Source: Hedera helix
Taxonomy: Eukaryota > Streptophyta > Magnoliopsida > Apiales > Araliaceae
Reading direction: 5' to 3'
NCBI GenBank assembly: GCA_947179155.2
Contig: OX359264.1
Span: forward strand, 60,089,202 to 60,153,201
Length of the DNA: 64,000 nucleotides
A program made the translations under genes and the position numbers. The notes beneath the pieces are model-generated. The model was not told the origin of the DNA, ran no database searches, and worked only from the letters and a program-made list of their open reading frames with translations. This document shows positions 1 to 11,854 of the stretch, piece by piece; the first letter of the stretch is position 1, and each line of letters starts with the position of its first letter.

Positions 1-3000
1 GCTCTTTATATTTTTCGTTCTTTAATTTCTTTTTGGTATATGTATATACTCGTGGTTGGTTTTAACTATCGGTAAGTCACTGCAATGAATTGGTATGATA
101 CGGCTCTCTAATCCGTTATGATTCGTAGGGTATAGTCGGATCTGAAAAACTGGGAAAAGAAAGCAAAACAAAAAAAAAATCTCAAATTTTATTGCAGCTT
201 TCTAAACCATCCAACAGACTGCACTTCAGCATTATTCGTAATATTAGATGTATGTGATAATTGTACCATTTTATCACACCAATCACCAAACATGCATTTG
301 AAATAGTAAAAAATCATTCCACTTCTCCATTTTTGATCTGTCGAGATGATAATTACTGAAAGATTAATAAATTAAATTAACTCCAAGAAGAAATTGACAT
401 GTGACATTTGTCAGTGGCAGTTGTCACTTAGCGACTAGATTCTGACTTGTAGGGAGACAAATTGTTGTCTTTTTGTACACGTTTTTACAGCAAAAAGATT
501 CAGCAGAATGACCAAATAAAAAGGCTTTAAATTTCACTGGTCACATAAATAATTTGAAGATGCATGCATGCTTTGGTTTCAATTTCTTGATTATCCCTAC
601 TTGTGGAAAACAACCCTCTTGGGATTTTGTCATCATCTAAATTTCCATTTCTTTTAGAGGAAAAGAGGCTTTTGGGAAGAAAAGCAGAGGCCAGAAATAA
701 ATTCCTCAAAGAAAGCATTCAATCGAAAATGGAAGAATGTATTGGTAGGGTCCCACTCCTACATTCTCCATTGCCCAGAGGAATTGGGAGGTCTCATTTC
801 ATTTCAGGGCAAATTGACTTAGTTTTTAGTGGGAAACAAATAGGCCCCTATGTTATGATTTCAGGACATCAATGTTGTTTTGGATCAATTCAGTGAATGC
901 TCGCAGCCTCTAATCTATTGCATTCTGATCTTCATACCTCTGTAGATTTGACATACTAGTTGACCAAAACGCCATCTTTATGCAACGTAACAGACAATTA
1001 CAGTGACGTTACAACGTAATTGTTTAGTTCATACGTACATGTATTATTAAGTCATTACGGGCTTAATACTATCATTACGTTTATTTTTTAGGTAATGTAA
1101 TGCTTTAAATATAAAGGCAAATTGTGTCAACATCAATTAATATTACTATTTTTTCACTCTTTTTTTGGGTTTTCCCTTCCGATACAAATGAACGATAAAT
1201 AAACACTTATTCAATCACTTTTATAATTATTTTTTAAGTGCTTTTACGTTTATTCACTTTTTTTATCCAATTTTCGTATTTTTGTATAAAACAAATGAAT
1301 GTGACATCACCTCATTTTATCTTTAACCTAAATGAATGGCTCACACTCATTTATCTTATATTCAAGTAAAAAAATAAATAAATAAAGTGAATAAGTCTAG
1401 AATTTTTCTTATTTTTTTCTGTGGATCTTACTATTTATAGTTGGAATTTTTCAAACTCAAAAGCTCATTTTTATAGAGATGCAAGCGTGGCGGGTCGGCC
1501 TGTACGTGAGTTCAGACTTTTTTATTAGTGATTCATAGTTGGCTGATAGGCCTAGGTAGGCTGAACCCTGATTTTCCAATAACTGCTTTGCCCAGTTAGA
1601 AGTTTCAGAGCCTCTTCGCTGATTTGTGGGCTAAATTGGGCTTGTGGCCCAAATAAAAAGTTAAAAGGTAAAGAGAAAAAGGATCCTGGGCCACGCATTA
1701 CATGACATGTCCACGATTCCGGGGTCCGTAAGGTCCGTGTGCATCACATCTTCAAAATAGTGCACACCATACCATACCAAATGCATGTGGAGGTGTCGTG
1801 GAAAAGGTGGGGCTTTACGGCCCGACCGAACTCTTTTTGTTGTCTTTCATTGGTCTTTCACTCTTTTAGGCGCTTAACTCGTGACTTTGTTCACCTACTA
1901 AATATGAGAATCTCACTTGTTTCTTGATTTTTTATTTAAGAAATTGATATTTTTACAAGTTAATATGATATTATTATGAATTAATCTCATTTTTAATTAA
2001 ATTAAATTATTTTAATTTAATTAAAATGGGACACACCTGTAGAAATATTAATTCCCTTTATTTATTGTTGAAATTTGGTTCTGTACACAATAGCCAAATT
2101 ATCATTTTTAATATTTATTTTTCTAAATTTTAGGACGGTGAGCATGTCTGTACCTTGTATAGTGATTGTAATATGTATAGTTGAAGATGTCAATCTTCTC
2201 TCTCTCTCTCTTTTTTTTCCTTCTTTTTTTCTTCTTATATTTTAAAATAAATTTATACATTTATTTTTAGAAAATACATGTATAATATTGAATACTATAT
2301 TCTTTTAAAATTTATCACTTTTGTATCTTGAAATTTACGAATACAGACATTTAATGGTTCATCTTTAAAGGTTTAGAGCATTTTCAAATAAATTTTGAAA
2401 TTAACTATTTTCTAAACATTTAAAATTTATTTGTATTTAAAAAAAAAAAAAAACTCCTTTCCACCCGAGGAAATTAAGCAAATTCTTTTCTTCATGATTA
2501 CGCGTTCCCTGAACTGCTGGCTGGAAATTAAGCAAATTCTTGTCTTCAGGATTACGTAAATTGTAGTCCTCTTGAAGACATCTAACAACTCATTAAATTA
2601 ACTAACAAACAATGACTTCTTTCCCATGTTATCGCCTATGGACTTGTTCCTTAAGTCATCTATTAGAGCAACTCCAAAAGTAAAAGTAAAAAAATTTCTT
2701 TAAATTGAAGTTTGTTGATTTACGTGACAATTTGAAAAACATTATTTATTACTTTAATATTTTGTGTTTCATCAGTCTCTTCAATTTAATTAAGGCAAAA
2801 TAAATAAAAATGAATGATATTAAATTTTAAAATGAGTTTATATCAAACCCATCAAGCAACATAAATGTTTGTAGGTTTTTTCATATGATTTTGATTCTCC
2901 CAAAACAAAATAAATATTTTGAAGAGATAAGGTCAACTTATTAGTTCTAAAGAGAGAGAATGGGATTACAGATTTGATAACTAAGGTTAGAGAGATTATT

Positions 3001-3823
3001 GGAGTTAATTTTTCTGATATGATTCACCTATTTAAATATTTTAAAATAATTAAAGAAGATGTTGAAGATGCTCTTGTGATTGGAAACTAAACTATTAAGT
3101 CCATTGCGTAACTAAACTATCATTTTTTTGCTGTCGACAAAATCCTGAAATAAGAATAGAGTATAATTCTCATTGAGAAATGTATTGAATTACCAAAAAA
3201 ACATGAGGGTCAGAGGGTACCGCCTCCATCCCCAATTTGAAAGCTAAAAAACATATAAATTTGTAAAAAATATACAAAAATAAACGGATTTATACACTTA
3301 TTCAACGCAAACAACAAAAAAAAGGTCATCGTGTTAATCCTATACCCAAATATGAATAGAGTTGTTTTTCCTTATTAACGCAAATCAAATTTTATTCAGA
3401 GGGAGATTATAAATTTGAAAATAAACTCCATAGAATGAAAAAAAATCCCAAATTAGGAGGAAAAAAACTTTATAAATTGAAAATTATCATAAATGTTGCT
3501 CAATATTTAAAGGAATTCATATTAGTTATATTAATATTTTTACGAGAAAAAATAATATTTTTTTAAGACTCTACTCACATAAAAATAGACCCCACTTACT
3601 ATTTATGTGAATAAAATATTGCGAAAATATCGATTTTCTTGTGCAAATATCATTTCTCTATTTTTACAAATAACAAATTATCCTTTTTGAAAATATCATA
3701 TTTAATCATGGAAATAATAGATCTCTGAGAAAGAGTTAAGACATATAATTCTAAGGGAAAAAGTTAAGGTTACGTTTGTTTGTAAAAAATATATTTGAAA
3801 TTGAACTATCAACTTTAATTTAA
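1..3823. other. gene-free AT-rich DNA
   Basis: No coding region was recognised here. Open frames, such as the 97-codon one at 603-896, are short, lack recognisable motifs and have no convincing splice partners. A stretch at 1480-1700 is GC-richer (GGCGGGTCGGCC, GGCCCAAAT) and may be an old transposon end, but no matching terminus was found. The rest is poly-A/T runs and low-complexity sequence. Confidence 0.6.
2470..2556. repeat. 54-bp-period tandem duplication
   Basis: The motif GAAATTAAGCAAATTCTT followed by TCTTCA.GATTACG occurs at 2470-2502 and again at 2524-2556 with only a few substitutions. This is a local direct duplication in non-coding DNA. Confidence 0.8.
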
Positions 3824-4104
3824 TACTCCCTCCTCCGTCTTAGGATAAAGTCTTTATTACTATTTTAGATAGTCCCAAGTTAAATGTCCTAGAATAAATG
3901 ATTTATTTTTTACAATAATTTACCTATAATATCTTTAGTATTAATCGTCATATTTATATTCGCTATGCATATTTATGGAACAATACTAGTCTTATATAAA
4001 AAATAATATAATTAAATGATAATTTAAATATAAATAATTTTATCATTTTTTTTAATATGCACAAAAAAGTCAATTAAGACTTTTATCATAAGACAAAAGG
4101 AGTA
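3824..4104. mobile_element. Stowaway-like MITE
   Basis: The left end reads TACTCCCTCCTCCGTCTTA with GATAAAGTCTT just inside. The right end, read on the other strand, gives TACTCCTTTTGTCTTATG with ATAAAAGTCTT. These are matching terminal inverted repeats of the CTCCCTCCGTC type used by Stowaway (Tc1/mariner-derived) MITEs. TA flanks both ends. The interior is AT-rich and non-coding. Confidence 0.75.
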
Positions 4105-4503
4105 CTCTTCGGATAATTTTTTTTATGATGAAAATTAATAATTCTTAAAGTTAGATTATTAGTCTCATAAATCTAATTAATAACTTAAAATTAGAGGACT
4201 ATTAATCCTAAATTTTCATTGAATTATATAATTTCACATATAAAGTATTGAGAATGATAAAAAAAAATAATTCATAAAATTATTTAAAGAATTATTAATA
4301 TCTCATCATGAAATAAAATAATTTAAAATAATATTAAATTATTTCAATCAGTATAATTCCAAATATATTATTTAGGAAGAAACGAAGCATAGGAGTAGTA
4401 TATATATTAAAATTAATTACATGGTCCTCTGCTGTTTCATTGAAACAAGCATGGTACCTTGAACACGAGAGATCTAAAGATTAATGGACCGAACAGGACT
4501 ACA

Positions 4504-4956
4504 TTATAGGGCAAGTTTGAGGTCTAACAACCCACCTTCATTATGTTCTTCTAATTTCTTCTTTTCTTCTTTTTTATTAATACTAACATTGCAATTAGGA
4601 CCGCCGGCCGGGAAGAGTAGTTTAGGAGGAGGAAGCTGCTTTCTGAACTCAATATCTTGCGTAAAATCTTCCCACTGGAACTCCGGCACCCAACAGGATT
4701 CCCGATGATCATCGGAATTCCTCATCTTCTTTTTGTTTCTCGCCTCTTCTAGCTCATTTCTCCGGCGATTTCGCGCTTCCTGAAATCCTTTGATCAGAGC
4801 AAAGAATTTCTCCATTTTCTCTTCCTCATTCTGATTGTCGTCTTCTGCTAAGTCTCCGGTGAAGGAAACAAATTTCTCCGGCAATCTCTTCTCATTCTCC
4901 ATCTCCTTGATGAATTTTGAGTCTGACTGGAAACAAATCATGGAGTACGTGAACAA
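4504..4956 (-). CDS. NIMIN-type NPR1-interacting protein, copy 1
   Basis: This is a 150-residue intronless frame. NIMIN proteins bind the salicylic-acid receptor/co-activator NPR1 (NIM1) in the nucleus and dampen PR-gene induction with TGA factors. Three family blocks appear in order. An acidic stretch is followed by MEKFFALIKGFQEARNRRR (about residues 48-66), the NPR1-binding block. WVPEFQWEDF (about 88-97) carries the EDF motif. The extreme C-terminus LDLKLAL is an EAR repression motif (LxLxL). Length is normal for NIMIN1/2. The start is uncertain: the TATA box at 4991-4998 would leave a very short leader for the first Met, so Met6 (4941) or Met19 (4902, MENEKRL) may be used. It is paralogous to the gene at 7742-8134, in the same orientation. 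Confidence 0.88.
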   Translation of the reverse strand: MFTYSMICFQSDSKFIKEMENEKRLPEKFVSFTGDLAEDDNQNEEEKMEKFFALIKGFQEARNRRRNELEEARNKKKMRNSDDHRESCWVPEFQWEDFTQDIEFRKQLPPPKLLFPAGGPNCNVSINKKEEKKKLEEHNEGGLLDLKLAL

Positions 4957-4990
4957 CTTAATTTCGTTTGGTTTAGTTTTACCAATAATT

Positions 4991-4998
4991 TATTTATA
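4991..4998 (-). promoter_or_regulatory. TATA box of NIMIN copy 1
   Basis: Read on the minus strand this is TATAAATA, 35-42 bp upstream of the first ATG of the gene ending at 4504. It predicts a transcription start near 4960. Confidence 0.6.
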
Positions 4999-5133
4999 GA
5001 AATTTGGGGTTTGATTTGGGAAGACTGAATTACCCTTCTTATCGTCGACACGGAAGGAAGGGTGGGAAATTTCCTATGTCTTGTTTGGTTGTTGTAAGAC
5101 TGGAGGGAGGGGACTCACATTGTCAATGTGTTC

Positions 5134-5179
5134 TGACGTCATGGTGCTTACGTCATCCCGCTGATCAACCGCAATGACG
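5134..5179 (-). promoter_or_regulatory. as-1-like TGACG cluster upstream of NIMIN copy 1
   Basis: TGACGTCA (5134-5141) and TTACGTCA (5148-5155) have palindrome centres 14 bp apart, and a further TGACG lies at 5175-5179. TGACG is the core bound by TGA bZIP factors, the NPR1 partners. Known as-1 elements pair such cores 12 bp apart, so this is a variant spacing. It lies about 140 bp above the TATA box. The same arrangement occurs at 8296-8317. Function is inferred from the motif and from the gene family. Confidence 0.6.
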
Positions 5180-5770
5180 GAACGTGACAGGTGTGTACTT
5201 AAAGGTCTGGCCAAGTCGTAGCCTGCCATAAATACTTGGAAAATTTTAATTTTTTTTAAAAAAATTATTCAGAAATCTTACGCACAAAAAAAATATAATT
5301 TTTTTATTTATATTTTATAAATAAGATAAGACTATATTTTTTTATTTTTTATAAAAATAAAATTTACAAATAATTTTTTTGAATAAATATAAAATCACCC
5401 TAAATATTTTGACAATCTTTGCTGCACTAGGTCTAGGTGTGGCTGAGGAAGAATAATATGACATTGTAAATGATTTAAAATATATAATGTTCTGGATTGA
5501 TATTTTTTGGTAGGCGCACTATTAATAATATGGATAATAGTCGTATTACAGTTCTTAATTATTTAAACAAATGTATCCATCAAAATAATATCCTCCTGTT
5601 CATGTTCATAAAAAAATAGAGTAATTAAAAGAGAAGAAAAATAATAATTAATTAATATATAAATAATAATAAAAAATTTAATTAATTTTAATTATCTAAA
5701 TTTAAAATTTCTTAATATGTGTGATTATATTTTAAACTACTTATAAGATGGAAAGGAGTTATAAAAAACT

Positions 5771-6357
5771 TAGGGTTAAGTAAGGAACCGAATTGCCTCC
5801 AAAATTACACCAAAACCTCTACAAATTGTACAAATTAAAATTGTACTAACGGTTCCAACATATGTGGTGATTTTAAGTGAGTTGAAAAATTACAAATGTG
5901 ATTTAGGTTTGATTTCTCGACAAAATCGCATGCAATAAACTGCACCAAATCATACACTGTCAAAATGAAGCATATCAAGAAACATTATTATAATATATAA
6001 ACATTTGAAATTATCATAAATTGTAATTATCTCTCTTTAAAATTTTCATATGCAAAGAGATAACATCATTCATATTTTCAAGTTCCATTTTGTTTTTGTT
6101 TAGACAAAATATTATAAGTAAAACTGTGTGTGATTGTGTGTTATCAAAGTGATATTTAACATTGTGTGATACTAAATTTTTAATTTAAATTGTATAAAAT
6201 TTAATTATTTCAATTAATTTTAGAACCGAAACTGTACTAAATGAAACTGCACCGCACTAATCACAAGCGATTTCATGTGCGATTTTAAATTTGTCAAACC
6301 GTATCTAAGAAATTTCATGTGCGATTTAAATTTCAAACCGCACTATGCTCACTCCTA
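5771..6357. mobile_element. degraded hAT-type element
   Basis: The right end, read inward, is TAGGAGTGAGCATAGTGCGGTTTG, followed by repeated TGCGATTT/TGCGGT motifs. These are subterminal repeats like those at 60832-61015. The left end TAGGGTTAAGTAAGGAACCG may be the partner terminus. The A-rich flanks (AAAAAACT and AAAAAAAT) could be an 8-bp target duplication but are too simple to rely on. No transposase remains. Confidence 0.45.
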
Positions 6358-6432
6358 AAAAAATTTAGGTGCAAAAGTTACAATCTAAAAGGCCCTTGAT
6401 ATATTATTATTATTATTATTATTTTATTTTAT

Positions 6433-6789
6433 TTAGAAAGTCCCAGAGGACTTACTTTTATTCAATCTTAAATATCTTGTAGAAGAAATACTAAAGTGAA
6501 TATTTTCTAACCAATACGTTGGAAAAGAAAAAACATCATATTGAAATAAATTAGCTAACCCATGGACTACCGTATTCCCTTGGCGTCGGACATTACTAAA
6601 TGACACCTCAATAAAATTCACTCGTAATAATAAATAATCATCTAAAATAGTATTTAAATGAGACTTGTCCGACTGAGAATTAAATAATTTAGAGATAACA
6701 TTACTATTATCACTTTCAATCACTAGGTTGGTGAGGCTAAACTCCGTGGTAAACCTCATTGCCAAACAAACAGCAAGGGCTTCTAAACA
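6433..6789 (-). pseudogene. LINE-type RNase H relic
   Basis: The minus frame contains CLEALAVCLAMRF, then LVIESDNSNVISKLF, then FSNVRRQGNTVVHGLANLF. These match the RNase H-like (RVT_3) domain found at the end of plant non-LTR retrotransposon ORFs and their domesticated relatives: an ALA helix, an ESDN acidic site and an R.GN..VH.LA block. It is cut off upstream by a poly-T stretch at about 6790-6803, and nothing of the reverse transcriptase is visible. It lies between the two NIMIN genes and is probably dead. Confidence 0.7.
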
Positions 6790-7741
6790 AGTTTTTTTTT
6801 TTTTGAAACCTCATTTTTTAGAAAATATAATATAATTTATAATCAAGTATATCATTACTATTACAATATAAAGAACCAATCAAGTTTTACTAGAAAAAAA
6901 AAATTAATTTACAAATCAAATAAACCTCACATATCATAAACACTTTAAAGTATCACGTTTTAAGAAGTACAATATAATTCATAATCAAATACATCACTAC
7001 TATTACAATAACAAGAATCAATTAACTCTCATTCGAAGAAGAAGAAATAAATTTAGAGACCAAACAAGCCGATATACAAAGAAACACACTTTACATCGTA
7101 CAAACCAAACAAGCATCACGGATAGAAAGAAACACACTTTACAGAAAAAAGAAATAAACCCGCCTAAGTAAGAATAAAAGTTGGAAACGATCACAACACC
7201 TCAATTTTAACCATTAGACCAAGATCTCAACGAGCAAATAGAAAAATTACCTGACATTTTTTCAACATCCGCGCCTAAAACGATAAATGTACCCAAGGCC
7301 AATAAAACCATTTCCATCACAATTTACCTCCACCTTCAAAGGTGGAGGCCTACACCATTTTTCCAAGTTATTACTGGGTTTGACAACGGAGCACTTTCGT
7401 TTGCAAAGGAAAATTCATGGAAAAAAAATTCAAGCTACTGCTTACAACAGAGCATGGGTCCTTCAGATTATTTCCAAGGACAGCAATGTTCCTGTTAATA
7501 CAAATCTTCCATGCTAATTCTCATGTATTAATTAATTAATTGGTGGTATTGTATACATGAAAGTTAAGGCAATTAAATTAAATAGTAATTAGAAGATTGT
7601 TGGATTGGAGATGAGATAATAATAATCTGGGTTTGAAAACAAATTAATCACACTTTGAAGTAGAAGAAGAAGAAGATAAGGATTGGAGATGAGATAATAA
7701 TAAACCCAACAAGTTGGTTAGAATAAGAGTAGAGCAGAGGA

Positions 7742-8134
7742 CTAAAGGGTAAGTTTGAGATCCAACCCATTTTCAACTCTATCTTCTTCTTCTTCTTCTA
7801 GTTTATTACAATTTGTAGGAGGAGGAGAGATTTGGAGAGGCTTTTTAATGAAGTCTTGTTTAAAATCTTCCAATTCAAACGTCGGAGTCCAACTGGAGGA
7901 TTCATTGTAGTACTCTCTCTTGTTCTTCTTTCTCATCTCAGATTGATCGTGATTTTTGCTGACGATCGTCAGTTCATTCCTCCGGCGATTGCGCGCTTCC
8001 CGGAAGTTTCTGATCAAAGCGTAGAACATGTCAATCTTCTCTTCTTCCCGATCATCTTCTTTTTCTAATTCTTCCCCTTTTCCTGCATCTCCATTTACGA
8101 AAACTGCACCAATTCCCTCGGTACCTTCTTCCAT
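7742..8134 (-). CDS. NIMIN-type NPR1-interacting protein, copy 2
   Basis: This is a 130-residue intronless frame with the same block order as copy 1. An acidic EKEDDREEEKIDMFYAL-type region runs into IRNFREARNRRRNEL (about residues 40-55), the NPR1-binding block. WTPTFELEDF (about 82-91) carries EDF, and LDLKLTL is the C-terminal EAR repression motif. The ATG follows a TATA box (8253-8261) with a leader of about 90 bases. Expected role: nuclear NPR1 binding and repression of salicylic-acid-induced genes. The two copies share the motif blocks but differ in linkers and length, so the duplication is not recent. Nothing looks broken. Confidence 0.9.
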   Translation of the reverse strand: MEEGTEGIGAVFVNGDAGKGEELEKEDDREEEKIDMFYALIRNFREARNRRRNELTIVSKNHDQSEMRKKNKREYYNESSSWTPTFELEDFKQDFIKKPLQISPPPTNCNKLEEEEEDRVENGLDLKLTL

Positions 8135-8252
8135 ATTTTTGTAAATATTTCAAATTGAATTATAGTAATATTATGATATCTGGTGATCAGGAGGAGCTTG
8201 CTAGCTAGGTAAATGTAGGGGTACCTGGCGTGGAGTCTTAATTCGTTAAGGA

Positions 8253-8261
8253 ATATATATA
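8253..8261 (-). promoter_or_regulatory. TATA box of NIMIN copy 2
   Basis: This ATATATATA run lies about 120 bp upstream of the ATG at 8134 and predicts a transcription start near 8225. Confidence 0.55.
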
Positions 8262-8295
8262 TGGAAGAATTAAGCACTAATAAGCACGTATTGGG

Positions 8296-8317
8296 TGATG
8301 TCATGAGGCGTACGTTA
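8296..8317 (-). promoter_or_regulatory. as-1-like element upstream of NIMIN copy 2
   Basis: TGATGTCA (8296-8303) and GTACGTTA (8310-8317) have centres 14 bp apart. Over 22 bp this aligns with 5134-5155 upstream of copy 1 as TGAyGTCATGrkGCkTACGTyA, in the same orientation relative to the gene. It sits only about 35 bp from the TATA box. It probably binds TGA-type bZIP factors, though both cores here are weaker than in copy 1. Confidence 0.5.
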
Positions 8318-9152
8318 CAGACTCACGTGATATTGCTGATCGAGTCAATAAATTACATTTTGGACCTGCGCGCCTGCGTGCGAAACATACATACAGACAC
8401 AGGAGCATTACAACTCACAAAGGTCTTTAATTAAAAAAATCTGCTAATTATTTCATAATTTTTTTTAAATTTATAAATAAATATGTGATTTAAAATTTTA
8501 TTACCTTTTTTTTTATTTTATTTAATATCAAAATGAGTAATCATATCACTCTCATATTCAAAATTATACGTACAACTTATACAAATCCTCGTTTAAAGAA
8601 ATCTATATTCCCGTCAATAAAATATGTGGCGTGACCCTTCAATGGCAGCTTCGCTATATTGGAATATTCCCCCAGTCCAATCTACATCATGTATGAAACA
8701 AAATTTCGCAGGAAACATGTTTAATTTTTCCTGATAAACCAGGAGTAATAGTAATTCATTACATTAAATTTGTTTTTAAGCAAAAGGGACGAGTGTTACC
8801 GCTTGCATTATCCTTATTAACAAGTCCAAAGATTCCTCATCAAAGCATTTAGTTTGTGTATATTAATACCATTACATAGTTTTGGATGTTTTGTAGTATT
8901 AGTTTATTTGGTTCATAATGCAATAGTTTAAGAAAGACAAAAATATAAAAATTAAGTCGTTTTGACATTTTAACTTAAAATTTACTTTATTTATTATATG
9001 CAGTTCTGTTTAATAATCAAATACAATTTTAAATGTAATGTAATATTGTTATAACATTATTACAAAAATAATATGTATGAAACAAATAAATTTGTGATAA
9101 TAACCCATTAGTATTATATTACACCTACTATAACTAATGTTTTAGAATAAAT

Positions 9153-9313
9153 ATAAGCGCACATTATTTAAATATAATATTTAAATACTACATTTATATT
9201 AATTATTAAAAAGTGAGACATGATATTAAAATTCGTGTCATTTCCTATTTTTTAATAATTGAGACGAATATAATATTTAATTTTATGTTTAAATTTTATG
9301 TTTTTAGACTTAT
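9153..9313. mobile_element. foldback MITE (family F), copy a
   Basis: This is a near-complete palindrome. ATAAGCGCACATTATTTAAA at the left pairs with the right end, which closes with AGACTTAT. The central arms AATTATTAAAAAGTGAGACA and TTTTTAATAATT are complementary. The same arrangement recurs at 9830, 58690, 59346 and 59943 and, more loosely, at 23165 and 26790. Confidence 0.7.
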
Positions 9314-9829
9314 CCAATAGTTTAGGAGTTCTTTGTGGTAAGAATGATGTTCATCATTCCGTCGGTGGAAAATTTACTCACAACTTTATTATTTTAGAAT
9401 AAAATTAGGAATTTATTTGATTCTAGTGGCCATTTAGGGCTTCAAAGAGACAAAAGCACCGGACGCCATGACCACTTTCATTGTAATGGGGCTGCTTTTA
9501 AAATGGTTACCTAAATGGGCAGAGCCTAATAATTATGCTTTCTCCTTAATTTGGTAAACAATTAAGAAGGTAGGCTGCAAATCTGTGGATATGTACGCAC
9601 TAAACCACAGAAATTTAGACAATTTGTTTCGCTTTTGATGTGCGTATTCTCCTTACCCACCGCATAATCCAATTAAAAACTGACTAAATAATTTCAATGG
9701 ACTCAAACTACCAACCTCATAATTCCCCCTTCCCATTTGAGACTATAAATTTGAGATTCTTAGCATTGGATTTGAATCCACTCCATTACACATTTCTTTT
9801 AATTTTATTTAATACACTATATTTTTAAA

Positions 9830-9984
9830 ATAAGTATAAATACATAGCAATCAAGCAATACATTAAACACTACATCCATCAACACCATTAAAAAGTAAGA
9901 CATAACATTGAAATCCATGTCATGTCCCCACTTTTTAATGGTATAGATGAATTTAGTGTTTGGTTGTTGTATGTATAGACTTAT
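9830..9984. mobile_element. foldback MITE (family F), copy b
   Basis: The left arm starts ATAAGTATAAATACATAGCAA and the right arm ends TGTATGTATAGACTTAT. The centre reads CATTAAAAAGTAAGACAT against CCACTTTTTAATG. It is non-coding and AT-rich. Confidence 0.7.
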
Positions 9985-11144
9985 CCATATTTTTATAGTT
10001 GTAGATAGTATAATTGAAATCAACACGAACTAATTTATTATATTGAATAGCTAAATTGTTCCAAAAATAAAAGTAATTCGACTGTTTTTTACTATTTGAT
10101 GAACTTGTGAATTTTTCATCAAAATTTCAATGATTGATTTTATTTTTTCCAAAATTTTAATGATAAAAATATTTTTTACTATTTGAATTTTCGGGATGAT
10201 TGATCTTAATATTATCAACTATCTATTAATATATTTGGATCATTACTAACAAAATTATAAAAATTAAATAATTAGTGTATTAGATGAAAATGAAGGTAAA
10301 GTGTAATAGAAAGGAACCAAATCCCTATCATTACTCAAAGTATATTTATAGGAGGATTTTTTTTTTTCCCAAGTATTTTTTATATTTTCGTATGGTCTTT
10401 TTTCGCGTTGAATGTAAGTGTAAAATTCATAAAATGAGCGAGGGCGTTTGTTGTTCATTTTGGGCCTATAATCATCCGCGATATGGTTTTGATTAAGCCC
10501 AATAGAAAGCTCACCAATTTACTGACCTTTTACTTCCCTCTAAAACGTATCTAGATTAATTCAAGTCCCAAACTAAGCGTTTATTCTTGAATGGGCTGTC
10601 CTTCTTTAAGTCTTGTTAGTATGTTGTGAGAGGCGTTTGGTCTCATCTCTATATTCAACACAAGATAATTTCACAAAACCTAAGTAAATTATACTCCTCC
10701 TTTAAAAAGATAATATTATTTTTTATATTAAAGTTTGCAAAAGACAGTTAGAAATCTTCTTTTTCCAATAATAATTTATCCTTAGAAAAATGTCAATAGA
10801 AAATTAGGACTCTCGTTTTCAAATAGGAGTATTGAAAATTACAAACTTTGTAATGTGATTTTTTAAATATTTTGTAATCAGTAATATATGTCTTAGGATG
10901 TGTAATCGCTAGGGCCTAATCTGTAGCTTATATTGGGCTCGGCCCAATGGCTTATCAGCTAAATAGTTATTTAAGAGGATTCCTTAGTCCAATAGATTTG
11001 GGTTAGAGTCCTAAACCAATTCGGGTATTGACTAATTATCACACTTAATCCTAATTAGACTGAAAGTCATATACTACGAATAGATTAGGACAGTTGTTAC
11101 CCCTCCAATTGTAACTCCTCGGTGGACACTCCTAACAGGATTGG

Positions 11145-11302
11145 TAAGAGCCAAATAAGTATTTTAAATATCCGATTGATGATAGATGCATGATTACTAT
11201 TATTATCTCTCTACTAAATACTTTAAGAGCCAAATAAGTATTATAAATATCCGGTTAATGATGGAGGCATGATTATTATTATTATCTCTCTACTAAATAT
11301 TT
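11145..11302. repeat. 79-bp tandem duplication
   Basis: Two adjacent 79-bp units each begin TAAGAGCCAAATAAGTATT and end with ATCTCTCTACTAAATA. They differ at only a few positions. They sit inside the LTR-like stretch and may be promoter-type repeats of a dead retrotransposon. Confidence 0.85.
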
Positions 11303-11854
11303 TAAGCCTCCATTGTTAACTTATCTTGAGACATTCATTTATTTTTACACAGAAGTTCTTAGGACTCTTGTATAGGTATTCTCTCTGAACTAGTAATTCA
11401 ATGTACGGACAGAATCAGGCGTTAATAATATGCAATTTAATGAAAATAATCCGATATTCTTAATATTTATGTTCGTTTAGCTCTCTACCTACTAAACATC
11501 ATCACTTCCCTTAAAAAAAAAAACTGACAATATAAAAAAGGACTTCCATTATTATTTAATATGGTTTTAGTGGGTGGATGTGAGAATTGAGATGTTCTTT
11601 TTGGGGACAAGCATTCCTTACTTTTTTGGGGTGATGAAGCTGGATTTTAAGTCTCTAGCTAGACTGCAGAATTAAGTAGAATGAAGAAGAAAGATAATTT
11701 CATTCGATCAGAATCTCATCATTGCACAGAAAACAAGGGATAAATCCTCACCGTACAAATGTCATATTTATCTATTAATCCTGACCTAGCTTAGCGCTAC
11801 ATAAAAGAATAAGGCTGGCTGGCTAACTGCAGTCATTAACCAATTTAACTGCCA

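Larger units (their letters stand above)
8400..11640. other. gene-free spacer with MITEs and an LTR-like stretch
   Basis: No gene was recognised. It holds two foldback MITEs (listed separately) and AT-rich filler. A less AT-rich stretch at about 10900-11430 begins TGTGTAATCGCTAGGGCC and contains GGGCTCGGCCCAAT and a tandem repeat. It resembles a solo LTR, but no clean CA end or target duplication was found. Confidence 0.5.

Noticed and set aside
603..896. 97-codon plus-strand frame
   Set aside because: It has no recognisable domain, promoter or splice partner. A minus-strand frame overlaps it with equal merit.
7287..7517. 76-codon plus-strand frame near NIMIN copy 2
   Set aside because: It is short and without motifs. 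The surroundings look like old LINE or spacer DNA rather than a gene.
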